A program made the translations under genes and the position numbers. A stretch of 24,375 nt of DNA, from the NCBI GenBank assembly GCA_017452305.1, contig JAFTMQ010000038.1, positions 1 to 24,375 of the forward strand, read 5' to 3'. This DNA is from Clostridia bacterium. GTDB lineage: Bacteria; Bacillota; Clostridia; Christensenellales; Borkfalkiaceae. This document shows positions 1 to 7,970 of this stretch, piece by piece (position 1 is the first letter of the stretch; every line of letters begins with the position of its first letter). The notes below the pieces were generated by a model. It ran no database searches and was not told the origin of the DNA. It worked only from the letters and a program-made list of their open reading frames with translations.

Positions 1-1775
1 CTTGCAGGGTTCATCGTCGTGTTCCAAAGCTGTTCGGTGCTCATTTCACCCAAGCCTTTATAACGTTGATATTCCACCTTACCCGGGTTATTCAACGCAT
101 ATTCCACTTTTTCTTCTTCGGAATACAAATAATCGTCCTTGCCCTTGAAGCTTGCCTTGTAAAGGGGCGGCTTTGCCGCGTAAACGTGTCCGTGTTCGAT
201 AAGGGGACGCATATAGCGGAATAAGAAGGTGTAAAGCAAAATACGAATGTGCGCGCCGTCAACGTCGGCATCGGTCATGGAAATAATTCTGTCGTAGCGA
301 AGCTTACTCTCGTCGAAATCGTCCAAAATACCGCAGCCAAACGCCGTGATCATCGCTTTAATTTCTTCGTTTTCAAGAACGCGGTGCGGTCTTACCTTTT
401 CTACGTTCAAAATCTTACCGCGAAGGGGCAAAATCGCTTGGAAACGTCTGTCGCGCCCTTGCTTTGCCGTACCGCCTGCCGAGTCGCCCTCTACGATGTA
501 AATTTCGCAAAGTTCGCTTCTTCTATCCGAACAATCCGCCAGCTTACCGGGCAAGGTTGTCGAACCTAAAACCCCCTTTCTTCTCGTAAGCTCTCTTGCG
601 CTTCTTGCCGCGTCACGCGCTTTTTGCGCCGTGATACAACGAAGCACAAGCTCTTTCGCAACGGCAGGATTTTCTTCCAAGAAGGTTGACATATGCTCGG
701 AAACGCATTTATTGACGAAGGTACGGATGGTGCTGTTGTTCAGCTTGTCCTTGGTCTGCGATTCAAACTGTGCGTTGGTGAGCTTAACGGAAACTACCGC
801 CGTAATACCCTCGCGCACGTCCTCGCCCGAAAGCTTTTCGCTGTCCTTCAACACGTTGAGCTTATGCCCCGCGTCGTTGATGACCTTGGTAAGCGCCATC
901 TTCAAGCCCTCTACGTGCGTACCGCCGTCGCGCGTGTTTACGTTGTTGGCGTAGCTGTAAATGACTTCGTTGTACGTTTCGTTATATTGAATAGCGACCT
1001 CGCAAACGGTGTCGCCGTCCTGTTCTTCAAAATATACGGGGGCGGGGAAAAGCAATTCGTCGCGACTCTTGTTCAATTCCTCTACGAACGAACAAATACC
1101 CCCTTCGTAACAGAAGGAATCCTTCTGTTCCTGCCCTTCTCGCTTATCTTCGAGGGAAATACGCAAGCCCTTGTTAAGGTAAGCAAGCTCGCGAAGTCTG
1201 CCCTTTAAGGTATCGTAAACGAAAATCGTCGTTTCAAAAATATCCGCGTCGGGAAGGAAGGTAACCTTCGTGCCCATTTCTTCCGTTTCGCCGATGACCT
1301 GCACACTGCGTTGAGGCACGCCTCTGTTATAGACCTGCTTAAAGATTTTACCTTCGTGGTAAACCTCTGCTTCCAGCCATTCCGAAAGGGCGTTAACCGC
1401 CTTTACGCCTACGCCGTGCAAACCGCTCGAAACCTTATAGCCCGAATCACCGCCGAACTTACCGCCCGCGTTGACTTTGGTGAATACGACTTCCAACGTC
1501 GAAATCCCTTCTTTGGGGTGAATATCGGTGGGGATACCGCGCCCGTTGTCCTGTACGGTGCAGCTTCCGTCCGCATTGATAACCACCTCGATATGTGTAC
1601 AATACCCTGCGAGCGCTTCGTCGATGGAGTTATCCACGACCTCGTGAACGAGGTGATGCAAACCCTTCGCGTCCGTGGACGAAATGTACATACCGGGGCG
1701 CTTACGGATATGTTCCAACCCGTCAAGAACCTGTATTTGCTCGGCGCCGTATTCGGCTTCAATTCTTTCCGCCAT
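1..1775 (-). CDS. gyrB: DNA gyrase subunit B (3' end beyond window)
   Basis: ATPase subunit of the type II topoisomerase that introduces negative supercoils, working as A2B2 with GyrA. The 591 codons present hold the GHKL ATPase domain (E45 and N49 in EVVDNSIDEALAG, D76 in DNGRGIP, then LHGVGVKAVNAL), the transducer domain, and the TOPRIM/B-domain with EGDSAGGTAKQGRDRRFQ, PLRGKILNVEK and TDADVDGAHI. The last residues seen are RYKGLGEMSTEQLWNTTMNP. About 45 C-terminal residues should lie beyond base 1, judging from the usual length near 640. The QGRDRRFQAILPLRGKILNVEK type of segment favours GyrB over ParE. The ATG at 1775 is preceded by AAGGAGG. Between them lies a short palindrome (1776-1787) that could fold next to the start codon. 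Transcribed alone leftward from the promoter at 1850-1878. Confidence 0.97.
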   Translation of the reverse strand, partial: MAERIEAEYGAEQIQVLDGLEHIRKRPGMYISSTDAKGLHHLVHEVVDNSIDEALAGYCTHIEVVINADGSCTVQDNGRGIPTDIHPKEGISTLEVVFTKVNAGGKFGGDSGYKVSSGLHGVGVKAVNALSEWLEAEVYHEGKIFKQVYNRGVPQRSVQVIGETEEMGTKVTFLPDADIFETTIFVYDTLKGRLRELAYLNKGLRISLEDKREGQEQKDSFCYEGGICSFVEELNKSRDELLFPAPVYFEEQDGDTVCEVAIQYNETYNEVIYSYANNVNTRDGGTHVEGLKMALTKVINDAGHKLNVLKDSEKLSGEDVREGITAVVSVKLTNAQFESQTKDKLNNSTIRTFVNKCVSEHMSTFLEENPAVAKELVLRCITAQKARDAARSARELTRRKGVLGSTTLPGKLADCSDRRSELCEIYIVEGDSAGGTAKQGRDRRFQAILPLRGKILNVEKVRPHRVLENEEIKAMITAFGCGILDDFDESKLRYDRIISMTDADVDGAHIRILLYTFLFRYMRPLIEHGHVYAAKPPLYKASFKGKDDYLYSEEEKVEYALNNPGKVEYQRYKGLGEMSTEQLWNTTMNPA

Positions 1776-1849
1776 GCTATTTATAGCCTCCTTAACATCT
1801 GTTTCTTTCCTTTTTTTCTCGAAAAAAGGAAAAATCAACATACGAATAT

Positions 1850-1878
1850 ATTATAACATATTAAAAAAAGATTGTACA
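1850..1878 (-). promoter_or_regulatory. sigma-A promoter for gyrB
   Basis: Read on the minus strand: -35 TGTACA (1878-1873), 17-base spacer, -10 TATAAT (1855-1850), with a TG one base before the -10 (extended -10). The leader is about 70 bases and contains an AT-rich inverted repeat (11-base arms, 1806-1816 and 1822-1832) before the ribosome binding site. Confidence 0.75.
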
Positions 1879-1887
1879 GCGTTTCCG

Positions 1888-1946
1888 CCCCTTTTTTTTA
1901 ATTTTTACCCCTTTAAACGTAGTTTATTTGCAAAATTTACCCCTTT
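1888..1946 (-). repeat. three AAAGGGG boxes upstream of the gyrB promoter
   Basis: CCCCTTT on the plus strand (AAAGGGG on the gyrB strand) occurs at 1888-1894, 1908-1914 and 1940-1946, spaced 20 and 32 bases. All three are 10-70 bases upstream of the gyrB -35. They could be a regulator's binding sites or just part of a skewed AT-rich spacer with C runs. No function is recognised. Confidence 0.3.
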
Positions 1947-2012
1947 TTTCGCCCGTTATTTCCCCATAAAACAAAAATCAACGCGCCATTTGATAAATCC
2001 CTCGCAGAATTT

Positions 2013-2024
2013 ATTTGCGCAAAT
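2013..2024. promoter_or_regulatory. 12-base perfect palindrome, possible LacI-type operator
   Basis: ATTTGCGCAAAT is a perfect palindrome with a central CG, the form typical of LacI/GalR-family operators. It lies about 90 bases upstream of the -35 of the oxidoreductase gene. A related partial palindrome, TTTGCAAA, lies at 1927-1934, and both follow TTTA. The rest of the 408-base gap between gyrB and the oxidoreductase gene holds the two divergent promoters and otherwise no coding signal. No regulator gene is in the window, so operator function is inference. Confidence 0.35.
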
Positions 2025-2112
2025 CCTGCCCCAAATTCACGCACTTCACGTTTTTTGTAGCACACTCAACAAAAAAAGATACAAAAAAAACAAAAAGAAT
2101 TGTTTTTTAAAA

Positions 2113-2141
2113 TTGACATTTAAAATTTTCTGTGCTATACT
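2113..2141 (+). promoter_or_regulatory. sigma-A promoter for the Gfo/Idh/MocA gene
   Basis: TTGACA (2113-2118), 17-base spacer, TATACT (2136-2141), with TG at 2133-2134 giving an extended -10. It lies 43 bases before the ATG at 2184. Confidence 0.85.
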
Positions 2142-2183
2142 ATCGTAGAAATATTAAAAAAGCCTTTCACGGAGGTGGAAAAT

Positions 2184-3458
2184 ATGGAAAATAAAATTTT
2201 TACCGTTGCTATCCTCGGCGCCGGCGCAAGAGGCGTTGACGCTTACGGTTGGCAACTTTATGAACAGACGGATAGATTTAAAATCGTGGCAATCTGCGAT
2301 ATGAACCCCGTTCGTCTTGCTTATGCAGGCGATAAATTCGACGTTCCCGAAGAAAATCGTTTCGCTACGGAAGAGGAATTTTTCCAAGAAAAACGTGCGG
2401 ATTTGCTTATGGTTACCACGCAGGATAAGGACCATATCCGCCACTGCACCAAGGGTTTTGCGCTCGGCTATCACATTATGACGGAAAAGCCCTTGACGGA
2501 CAAAGAAGAGGAATGCCAAGCTTTGCTTGAAGCACAAAAGAAAGCGGGCACGAAAGCACTTGTTTGCCACGTTTTGCGTTATGCCCCTGCCTTTGTTAAG
2601 TGTATGGAAATTATCGAAAGCGGAAAAATCGGTAAATTGGTAGCTATCGACGCCTTAGAACGCGTAGGGCATTGGCACCAAGCGCACAGCTACGTCCGCG
2701 GGAATTGGCGTTCCACCGAACAGCCCTGCGGCAGCGCACCCATGATTTTGGCAAAATGCTGCCACGACTTGGACCTTTTGCAATGGTACGCAAAATCCAA
2801 ATGCAAGAGCATTTCTTCCGTTGGCGAACTCACCTTCTTCAAAAAGGAAAATATGCCCGAAGGCGCAGCAACCCACTGTGTAGATTGTAAGCATAAGGAC
2901 ACCTGCCCCTACAATGCGGAAATGATTTACATCACCAATTGGAAAAACCGTGGCTGCCCCGAAGATATTTGGCCCTTCAACGTACTTGTACAACCGCCCG
3001 TAACCGAAGAAAAATTGCGCGCGGCAATCCAAAACGGCCCTTACGGCAGATGCGTATTCCAATGCGACAACAACGTAGTTGATCATCAGCTCACGACGAT
3101 GACCTTTGAAAACGGCGTAAAAGCAACGTTGACCATGACCGGCTTCACCGCACCTGGCGGCAGAAGATACTATTTCCACGGCACACACGCCGAGCTCGTT
3201 TTGGATGAGTCGGAAAATAAAATTACGCTTTGGAAATACAACGAAGGGCCTGAAAGCATCGAAATTAACGCCCTTGAAGACAGTGGCTATGGCCACGGCG
3301 GCGGCGACGTATTCTTAGTGAGAAAACTCTACGAAGTGCTTTGCGGAAACGCACAAGCGGACACCTCGCTCGAAGCGTCCGTAGAAAGCCACTTGATGGG
3401 TATCTACGCAGAACAATCCCGTTTGAACGGCGGCGAGCTTATCTACGTACATAAATAA
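2184..3458 (+). CDS. Gfo/Idh/MocA family oxidoreductase
   Basis: Predicted NAD(P)-dependent sugar or inositol dehydrogenase, 424 aa, cytosolic. The N-terminal Rossmann fold has AILGAGARG (residues 9-17) and an acidic D39 after strand 2. The family EKP motif is at 101-103, and a HDLDLL segment (194-199) matches the catalytic region of the C-terminal alpha/beta domain. The frame is open upstream to a GTG at 2175, but that codon lies inside the Shine-Dalgarno GGAGGTGG. The ATG at 2184 is correctly spaced and is chosen. A cysteine cluster at C232, C235 and C241 (with C258 nearby) could bind a metal, which the core fold does not need. It has its own promoter and terminator, so it is a single-gene unit. 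The substrate cannot be told from sequence. The alpha-mannosidase and rhamnose mutarotase nearby suggest carbohydrate metabolism. Confidence 0.88.
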   Translation: MENKIFTVAILGAGARGVDAYGWQLYEQTDRFKIVAICDMNPVRLAYAGDKFDVPEENRFATEEEFFQEKRADLLMVTTQDKDHIRHCTKGFALGYHIMTEKPLTDKEEECQALLEAQKKAGTKALVCHVLRYAPAFVKCMEIIESGKIGKLVAIDALERVGHWHQAHSYVRGNWRSTEQPCGSAPMILAKCCHDLDLLQWYAKSKCKSISSVGELTFFKKENMPEGAATHCVDCKHKDTCPYNAEMIYITNWKNRGCPEDIWPFNVLVQPPVTEEKLRAAIQNGPYGRCVFQCDNNVVDHQLTTMTFENGVKATLTMTGFTAPGGRRYYFHGTHAELVLDESENKITLWKYNEGPESIEINALEDSGYGHGGGDVFLVRKLYEVLCGNAQADTSLEASVESHLMGIYAEQSRLNGGELIYVHK

Positions 3459-3470
3459 GAAAAACGCACA

Positions 3471-3502
3471 AAAAAAGACCAACCCCTCGGTTGGTCTTTT
3501 TT
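3471..3502 (+). terminator. rho-independent terminator, possibly bidirectional
   Basis: GACCAACC (3477-3484), loop CCTC, GGTTGGTC (3489-3496), then six T. A run of A precedes the stem, so the same hairpin could also end the dusB transcript arriving on the minus strand. Confidence 0.9.
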
Positions 3503-3538
3503 ATTGCCTATTCACTTGATATGGTACGATAGCAAGGT

Positions 3539-4480
3539 TTATTCTTGCCAAATTTGCTGTGCTATCGCCCAAACTTCCTCGGGATTTTGCGCTTGGAAAA
3601 GCTTTTCCTTGAACGCCGCCGCCCCTTTTTGTCCTTTCACGTAGAACGCCGCCATCTTCCGCATAAACACGGTTGTAAACCGTTCATCGCATACCTGCCC
3701 CGTCCATTTTAACTGTTTACGGAACATTTCCAACTTGCTTTCCGTCGGCACGCCCGTCAATTCGCAAAAGATTTGCGGATTAAACAGTGCCGCGCGCGCC
3801 ACCATAACGCCGTCCGCGCCCGTCTCGCGCATAAGCCTTTCCGCATCCGCGTTAGAGAATACGCCGCCGTTGGCAATCACGGGGACTTGCACCGCCCTTT
3901 TCGCCGCCTCAATTTCCGCAAAATTCACGTCGCCCGCGTAAATTTTATCCTTCGTTCTGCCGTGGACGGTGATAAGGCTCGCGCCCGCACCTTCCATGCG
4001 CTTGGCAAATTCCGCCGTAATCAACTTATCGTCGGTAATGCCGATACGGAATTTCACCGTAATAATTTTTCCGCTCTTCACACACTCACGCACGATTTGT
4101 TCCGCTAAAATCGGATTTTCCAAGAGGGCGCTTCCCTCACCGTTTTTGTATATTTTCGGCACGGGACAACCCATATTGATATCCACGATCGGGAAAGGCG
4201 CAAACGCCTCGTGCTCACACGCCGCACGCAAAGTGTCGGGCTCGTTGCCGAATACCTGCGCCGCGCACAACCCCTCGTTTTCTTCCGTATATAGAAGCTC
4301 TTTCGTGTTCTCACTGCCGTATTTTAAACCCTTTGCGCTCACCATTTCGGTGTAGCAAAGCCCCGCGCCGTAGCCCTTACACAAACGACGGAAAGGATAA
4401 TTCGTATATCCCGCCAAAGGCGCAAGAAATACGTTGTTTTCTGTTGTGATATTCCCTATGGTAATAGGCTTTAAACGCAT
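3539..4480 (-). CDS. dusB: tRNA-dihydrouridine synthase DusB
   Basis: FMN enzyme that uses NADPH to reduce specific uridines in the tRNA D-loop, 313 aa. Visible are the N-terminal FMN-binding LAPLAGYTNYPFRRLC, the catalytic cysteine C105 in INMGCPVPKI, the VKFRIG and TVHGRT segments of the TIM barrel, VIANGGV and GADGVMVARAAL for phosphate binding, and a C-terminal helical domain. The frame is open to an ATG at 4495, but nothing resembling a ribosome binding site precedes that codon. AAGGGGG lies five bases before the ATG at 4480, which also aligns with the usual N-terminus, so 4480 is chosen. Last gene of the flippase-mazG-dusB operon, 55 bases after the mazG 3' fragment. Confidence 0.93.
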   Translation of the reverse strand: MRLKPITIGNITTENNVFLAPLAGYTNYPFRRLCKGYGAGLCYTEMVSAKGLKYGSENTKELLYTEENEGLCAAQVFGNEPDTLRAACEHEAFAPFPIVDINMGCPVPKIYKNGEGSALLENPILAEQIVRECVKSGKIITVKFRIGITDDKLITAEFAKRMEGAGASLITVHGRTKDKIYAGDVNFAEIEAAKRAVQVPVIANGGVFSNADAERLMRETGADGVMVARAALFNPQIFCELTGVPTESKLEMFRKQLKWTGQVCDERFTTVFMRKMAAFYVKGQKGAAAFKEKLFQAQNPEEVWAIAQQIWQE

Positions 4481-4535
4481 ACCTGCCCCCTTCATTTCGT
4501 GCTAAATGCGGAATGTGGAACACAAAACCGCCGTA

Positions 4536-4961
4536 TTATTTTTGTAATTCCTTTTTTGCAAGTTTATAATATTCGTCCCACTCGTTTTCGCTCAATTCCG
4601 TAACGATTTTTCCGTCGGCAAGCGCAAGCGCTTCCGCCAAGGTAAAGCGTTTAGCAAAGCGTTCCGCGCTCTCTTTTAAGGCTTTTTCGCAATCCGCGCC
4701 CGCCTTTCTGCCGATATTCACCGCGGCAAAAAGTACGTCGCCAAGCTCCTTTTCCGCCTCTACACTATTGCCCGATTTATACGCCGCGAAAAATTCTTCA
4801 AGCTCCGTCTTTAAATGCTCCGCCGCACCTTCCACGGACGGGAAATCCAAGCCCGCCTTCGCCGCACGTTTACCGATTTTTTGCGCGCGCATCGCGGCAG
4901 GGAAACACTTAGGCACGTCGTTTACGGAATCCGCATAAGTTACTTGGTGCTTTCCCGTCAT
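4536..4961 (-). CDS. mazG: MazG C-terminal nucleotide pyrophosphohydrolase domain (3' part of interrupted mazG)
   Basis: 141 codons matching the second MazG domain of full-length MazG: NDVPKCFPAAMRAQKIGKRA, the acidic helix TELEEFF, then EKELGDVLFAAVNIGRKAG and RFAKRFT. It is in the same frame as the 5' part. The 10 codons between the upstream TAA (4994-4992) and this ATG (residues SALYVWEKNY) are open and resemble the linker that normally joins the two MazG domains (WEK followed by basic residues). Only the single TAA breaks the gene. If translated separately it would start at the ATG at 4961, whose Shine-Dalgarno (GGGAAAAGAA) is weak. The carboxylates of the EExxE and ExxD motifs look intact, so an independent product could be active. 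The call of domain identity is firm; whether this piece is expressed is not known. Confidence 0.85.
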   Translation of the reverse strand: MTGKHQVTYADSVNDVPKCFPAAMRAQKIGKRAAKAGLDFPSVEGAAEHLKTELEEFFAAYKSGNSVEAEKELGDVLFAAVNIGRKAGADCEKALKESAERFAKRFTLAEALALADGKIVTELSENEWDEYYKLAKKELQK

Positions 4962-4991
4962 ATAGTTCTTTTCCCATACATAAAGCGCGCT

Positions 4992-5972
4992 TTAGCCGTC
5001 GCTCGCTTTATCTTCACCGAATACATGGGTATGGCGAGTGATAAGTTTCGTGCAAATCCCCGTCAAGACGTCGCTCAAATTAAACGCCCCCGTTTCCTCT
5101 TTCATTACGGCATGGAAAATGACCTGCAACAACAAATCGCCCGTCTCTTCCAACACCTTTTCATCATCGTTGCAATCAATGGCGTCCACCAATTCGTACG
5201 CCTCTTCCACCGCCGACATTTTGACGGAATCGGGCGTCTGCACCCTATCCCAAGGACAGCCGTTCGGCGCGCGAAGGCGCACCACAATTTCCTTTAAATC
5301 GTCGATTGTGAAACGGGTTTTTTGCAATAAATCCACGTCCTCAATCGCCACTGCGGACGTGTAATCGTATTCTTTTTGTCTATCCAACTCAAAAAGGGAA
5401 ATTCTCTTCGCCTTGCCGTCGCGGATATACTTTACTTGGCTTTCTTCGCCAAACAAATCCCCAAGCGCAAGCTTAATATCGCTCGCCAAACCGCTATCGT
5501 CCAAATCGTAAACGATAAGGGGCAAACTCAACGCGCCCGCGTTCGCTTTTTCCATAAGCTCGTAAGCGGAAACGGCGGTGTAGGAGCAACCCTTAAAATT
5601 CGCCGCACGCACGATAGCCGTCGTTTTGGAAACGCCGTCGATAATCTCCATTTTCCCGCGCGTCCGTTTAAGAAGCGCTTTCACGGAATTATCCTCGGTA
5701 GAGTCGCCGTCCACAAGATACACGCTGTCGTCGCCTTGCTCTGTAACCGCCTTGGCAAGATTTTTTGCTAACGTCGCGAAGTTGCGGCTATTTTCATATA
5801 CGTAATCCAAGCAAATATGCGGCACGCCAAGCGCCACCACCGTTTGATAGGACTTGGTATTTGCCGTCCGCACGACGATTTTGCGCCCCGATTGCGCCGC
5901 CGAAAGGATAATTTCCTCTCCGCGCTTGGTCAAATCCCCTTGCTCTACGCCCAACCCGATTACCGTAATCAT
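4992..5972 (-). CDS. mazG: MazG N-terminal part: tetrapyrrole-methylase-like domain plus first MazG domain
   Basis: 326 aa. Residues 1-215 are the SAM-dependent tetrapyrrole methylase-like domain found at the N-terminus of Bacillus YabN-type MazG proteins (VIGLGVEQGDLTKRG at the start). Residues 225-326 are the first MazG NTP pyrophosphohydrolase domain, with RLRAPNGCPWDRVQT (232-246), EEAYE (256-260), EETGD (275-279) and RHTHVFGE near the end. MazG hydrolyses nucleoside triphosphates to monophosphates. The protein ends in DKASDG at a TAA, just where the linker to the second domain begins, and the second domain continues in frame downstream. Without the TAA the protein would be about 478 residues, the expected length. 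The ATG overlaps the stop of the upstream flippase gene by four bases (ATGA), indicating translational coupling. A nonsense mutation, a sequencing error or a tolerated split are all possible. Confidence 0.9.
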   Translation of the reverse strand: MITVIGLGVEQGDLTKRGEEIILSAAQSGRKIVVRTANTKSYQTVVALGVPHICLDYVYENSRNFATLAKNLAKAVTEQGDDSVYLVDGDSTEDNSVKALLKRTRGKMEIIDGVSKTTAIVRAANFKGCSYTAVSAYELMEKANAGALSLPLIVYDLDDSGLASDIKLALGDLFGEESQVKYIRDGKAKRISLFELDRQKEYDYTSAVAIEDVDLLQKTRFTIDDLKEIVVRLRAPNGCPWDRVQTPDSVKMSAVEEAYELVDAIDCNDDEKVLEETGDLLLQVIFHAVMKEETGAFNLSDVLTGICTKLITRHTHVFGEDKASDG

Positions 5973-7390
5973 TCTCGTTTCACCTTCCGTTTTTTACTTA
6001 CGTAAAAATTATACACTAAATCGAGCAAAAACGCAACCAAATACGCAAGATTTGTTGCATACGCCAAGCCCAAAACGGAAATTGACGGGTCTTTTAACCA
6101 AAATAGATATGCCGCCGTCTTAACGGAAAGGGCAATAAACCACGAGAACGCCGCGTATTTCGGCTTCCCCTGCGCCGTCAAGCACGCGGAAAGGGTTTGC
6201 GCGCAGGATAGCGTGAGGGTACTCACCGCCAAGGCTTTTGTCAACCGAATTAGCGTTTGCGCTTCCGCCACGACAAGGTTACGAAAAATGATTTTCACCG
6301 CAATATCCGCAAACAAATACAGCCCCACCGCGCACGGCAAAGCCACCGCCGCCGTGATAAACAGCGCAAAGCGCACCCGCTTCCAAGCCTCTTTCCCGCC
6401 CTCGACGGACGCTTTCGCCACGATAGGCACACTCGCCGCCGCTATCCCGTAGCAAATAGAAACGGGCAGGTTGATTAAGGTCGAAGCTCCGCCCGAAAAC
6501 AAGCCGTAAAGGGTAACCGCGTCCTCGGCGTATTTCGAGAGCAATCGAGGCACTAACACGCTATCCAAAAGCGCGGACGCAGGCAGTAAAATTCCGCTCA
6601 CGGTCACGGGGATAACCAACCGCAAAATAGGCTTCAACGCGTACACGGTATATTCGTTTCCCCTTTTTACCCCGCTTTTTCCTCGGCGATAAATTCCGAA
6701 AAGCATCAAGAGCGCAAACACTTCCGAAAGGGATACGGCGACGAGCAGCCACACCACCGTTTGTGCAATGTTTGCACGGAAAAAGTAGGCAAACAGTAAG
6801 CCAAGCCCTACCTTGACCACCTGCTCCACCACCTCGGAAAGTGTGGTGGGCAGCATATCGTTTGCCCCTTGAAAATATCCGCGAAAGACGGAAATCACAG
6901 ACACGAGCACAACGGACGGCGCGAGGGCGTAATATCCGCCCAACACCTCTTCCGCGCCTTGCGCTTTGGCAATAAACGGCGCGACAATCGCCATCAACGC
7001 CGTCGCCGCCAACCCTACCGCAAAAAACAGCTTCATCGCCCGCTTAAAAAGGGGCTCGGCGCTCTTGTTTTGTCCTAATTGCTCGGCGGTTAACTTCGCC
7101 ACGGTGGACGGAACGCCCGTCGAAGCCGTCAAAAATAGGCAATAGACGGGATAGACAAGTTGATACAACCCCAACCCGCGCCCGCCGATAATGTTCGTGA
7201 GCGGAATGCGATATAAACCGCCGATAAGCTTGGCAACAAAGCCGCCCAAAGCAATCCACGCCGCCCCTTTTAAAAAGCCGCCTTTCCCCTCGCGGTGCCC
7301 ATCTCCGTTATCGTTCAACGCATACCTGCTACCGCCATTTTTTATATTTCCGCGCATATTGCCGCCGCGCCGGCCTGCCGTTTGCTCCAT
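5969..7390 (-). CDS. YabM/SpoVB-type polysaccharide (lipid-linked precursor) flippase
   Basis: Multi-pass membrane protein of the MOP superfamily (MurJ/SpoVB/YabM group), 473 aa, expected to move lipid-linked envelope precursors across the membrane. After about 40 hydrophilic residues the sequence has the family start GGFVAKLIGGLYRIPLTNII, then GLYQLVYPVY and STGVPSTVAKL, about 14 hydrophobic segments in two halves, and FRGYFQGANDMLPT and AQGKPKYA in family positions. The ATG at 7390 follows AGGGGTG at good spacing. An ATG 11 codons in has no comparable site. It overlaps mazG by four bases. The same yabM-yabN(mazG) pairing is known from Bacillus subtilis, which supports the YabM-like call over MurJ proper. 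Substrate not determined. Confidence 0.88.
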   Translation of the reverse strand: MEQTAGRRGGNMRGNIKNGGSRYALNDNGDGHREGKGGFLKGAAWIALGGFVAKLIGGLYRIPLTNIIGGRGLGLYQLVYPVYCLFLTASTGVPSTVAKLTAEQLGQNKSAEPLFKRAMKLFFAVGLAATALMAIVAPFIAKAQGAEEVLGGYYALAPSVVLVSVISVFRGYFQGANDMLPTTLSEVVEQVVKVGLGLLFAYFFRANIAQTVVWLLVAVSLSEVFALLMLFGIYRRGKSGVKRGNEYTVYALKPILRLVIPVTVSGILLPASALLDSVLVPRLLSKYAEDAVTLYGLFSGGASTLINLPVSICYGIAAASVPIVAKASVEGGKEAWKRVRFALFITAAVALPCAVGLYLFADIAVKIIFRNLVVAEAQTLIRLTKALAVSTLTLSCAQTLSACLTAQGKPKYAAFSWFIALSVKTAAYLFWLKDPSISVLGLAYATNLAYLVAFLLDLVYNFYVSKKRKVKRE

Positions 7391-7479
7391 TTTACACCCC
7401 TAAATACGTAGTATTGTAAGCAGTTTGCGGCATTTTTTCTTTTTTTATTGCCAAAATCCAAGCAATTTTATATCGGGCG

Positions 7480-7508
7480 TTGACTTTTTGCAAAAAAGGT
7501 GATACAAT
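7480..7508 (+). promoter_or_regulatory. sigma-A promoter for rhaM
   Basis: TTGACT (7480-7485), 17-base spacer, TACAAT (7503-7508), with TG at 7500-7501 making an extended -10. About 31 bases separate the -10 from the ATG at 7540. Confidence 0.85.
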
Positions 7509-7539
7509 AAATAAAAATAAACGCTACGCGAGGTGGACT

Positions 7540-7857
7540 ATGGAAAAATACGCTTGGAGCGCAAAAATCAAAGCAGGTCAAAAGGAAGAATATATCCGTC
7601 GCCACAACGAAATTTGGCCGGAACTTGTCAAGGTTTTGAAGGACGCAGGGATTTGTAACTACACCATTTGGACGGACGGCAATACGTTGTTTGGCTATTA
7701 TGAATGCGAAAAAGGCATTGACTTCGCCGCAAAAACACAGGCAAACAGCCCCGTCGTCGATAAATGGAACGAGTATATGGAAGACGTGATGGAAATGCCC
7801 CTCGATCCCGTTACGGGCGCACAACCCAAGCTCGTCAACGTGTTCACCTTAGATTGA
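7540..7857 (+). CDS. rhaM: L-rhamnose mutarotase
   Basis: Interconverts alpha and beta anomers of L-rhamnose, 105 aa, one ferredoxin-like dimeric alpha-beta domain, the full family length. Seen: the N-terminal EKYAWSAKIKAGQKEEYIRR, the catalytic histidine H22 in RRHNEIWPEL, GICNYTIWTDGNTLFGYYE, and the C-terminal tryptophan region KWNEYM. The frame is open 20 codons further upstream, but that stretch covers the promoter. GAGGTGG precedes the ATG at 7540. It stands alone between its promoter and terminator, without other rhamnose genes (rhaA, rhaB, rhaD) in view, so the substrate could be a related deoxysugar. Confidence 0.9.
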   Translation: MEKYAWSAKIKAGQKEEYIRRHNEIWPELVKVLKDAGICNYTIWTDGNTLFGYYECEKGIDFAAKTQANSPVVDKWNEYMEDVMEMPLDPVTGAQPKLVNVFTLD

Positions 7858-7869
7858 TTGTAAACAGAA

Positions 7870-7896
7870 CGCGGCGCAAATGCGCCGCGCTTTTTT
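7870..7896 (+). terminator. rho-independent terminator after rhaM
   Basis: CGCGGCGC (7870-7877), loop AAAT, GCGCCGCG (7882-7889), then C and six T. Confidence 0.92.
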
Positions 7897-7932
7897 ATCG
7901 AAATACCTATACCATGTATGGAATGAATAGCA

Positions 7933-7967
7933 AAAATCCCCTTTTGCACTCTGCAAAAGGGGATTTT
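7933..7967 (-). terminator. rho-independent terminator of the deo/mannosidase operon
   Basis: A 16-base perfect inverted repeat (7933-7948 and 7952-7967) with a 3-base loop. On the minus strand the GC part of the stem is followed by five T, just after the alpha-mannosidase stop codon at 7971. The terminal AAAA/TTTT on both sides could let it act in both directions. Confidence 0.9.
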
Positions 7968-7970
7968 ATA

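Noticed and set aside
249..1856. Several plus-strand open frames opposite gyrB
   Set aside because: The minus strand gives uninterrupted GyrB with all motifs, so these are antisense shadows.
2655..3296. Open frame of 213 codons on the minus strand inside the oxidoreductase gene
   Set aside because: Shadow of the plus-strand Gfo/Idh/MocA gene, without start signals or recognisable domains.
4992..4994. Alternative genetic code in which TAA is read as an amino acid
   Set aside because: deoC, deoD, gfo-type, RDD and other genes end properly at TAA, so this stop is specific to mazG.
7413..7418. TACAAT on the minus strand as -10 of the flippase operon
   Set aside because: No acceptable -35 hexamer 16-18 bases upstream; left out of the promoter list although the operon must start near here.
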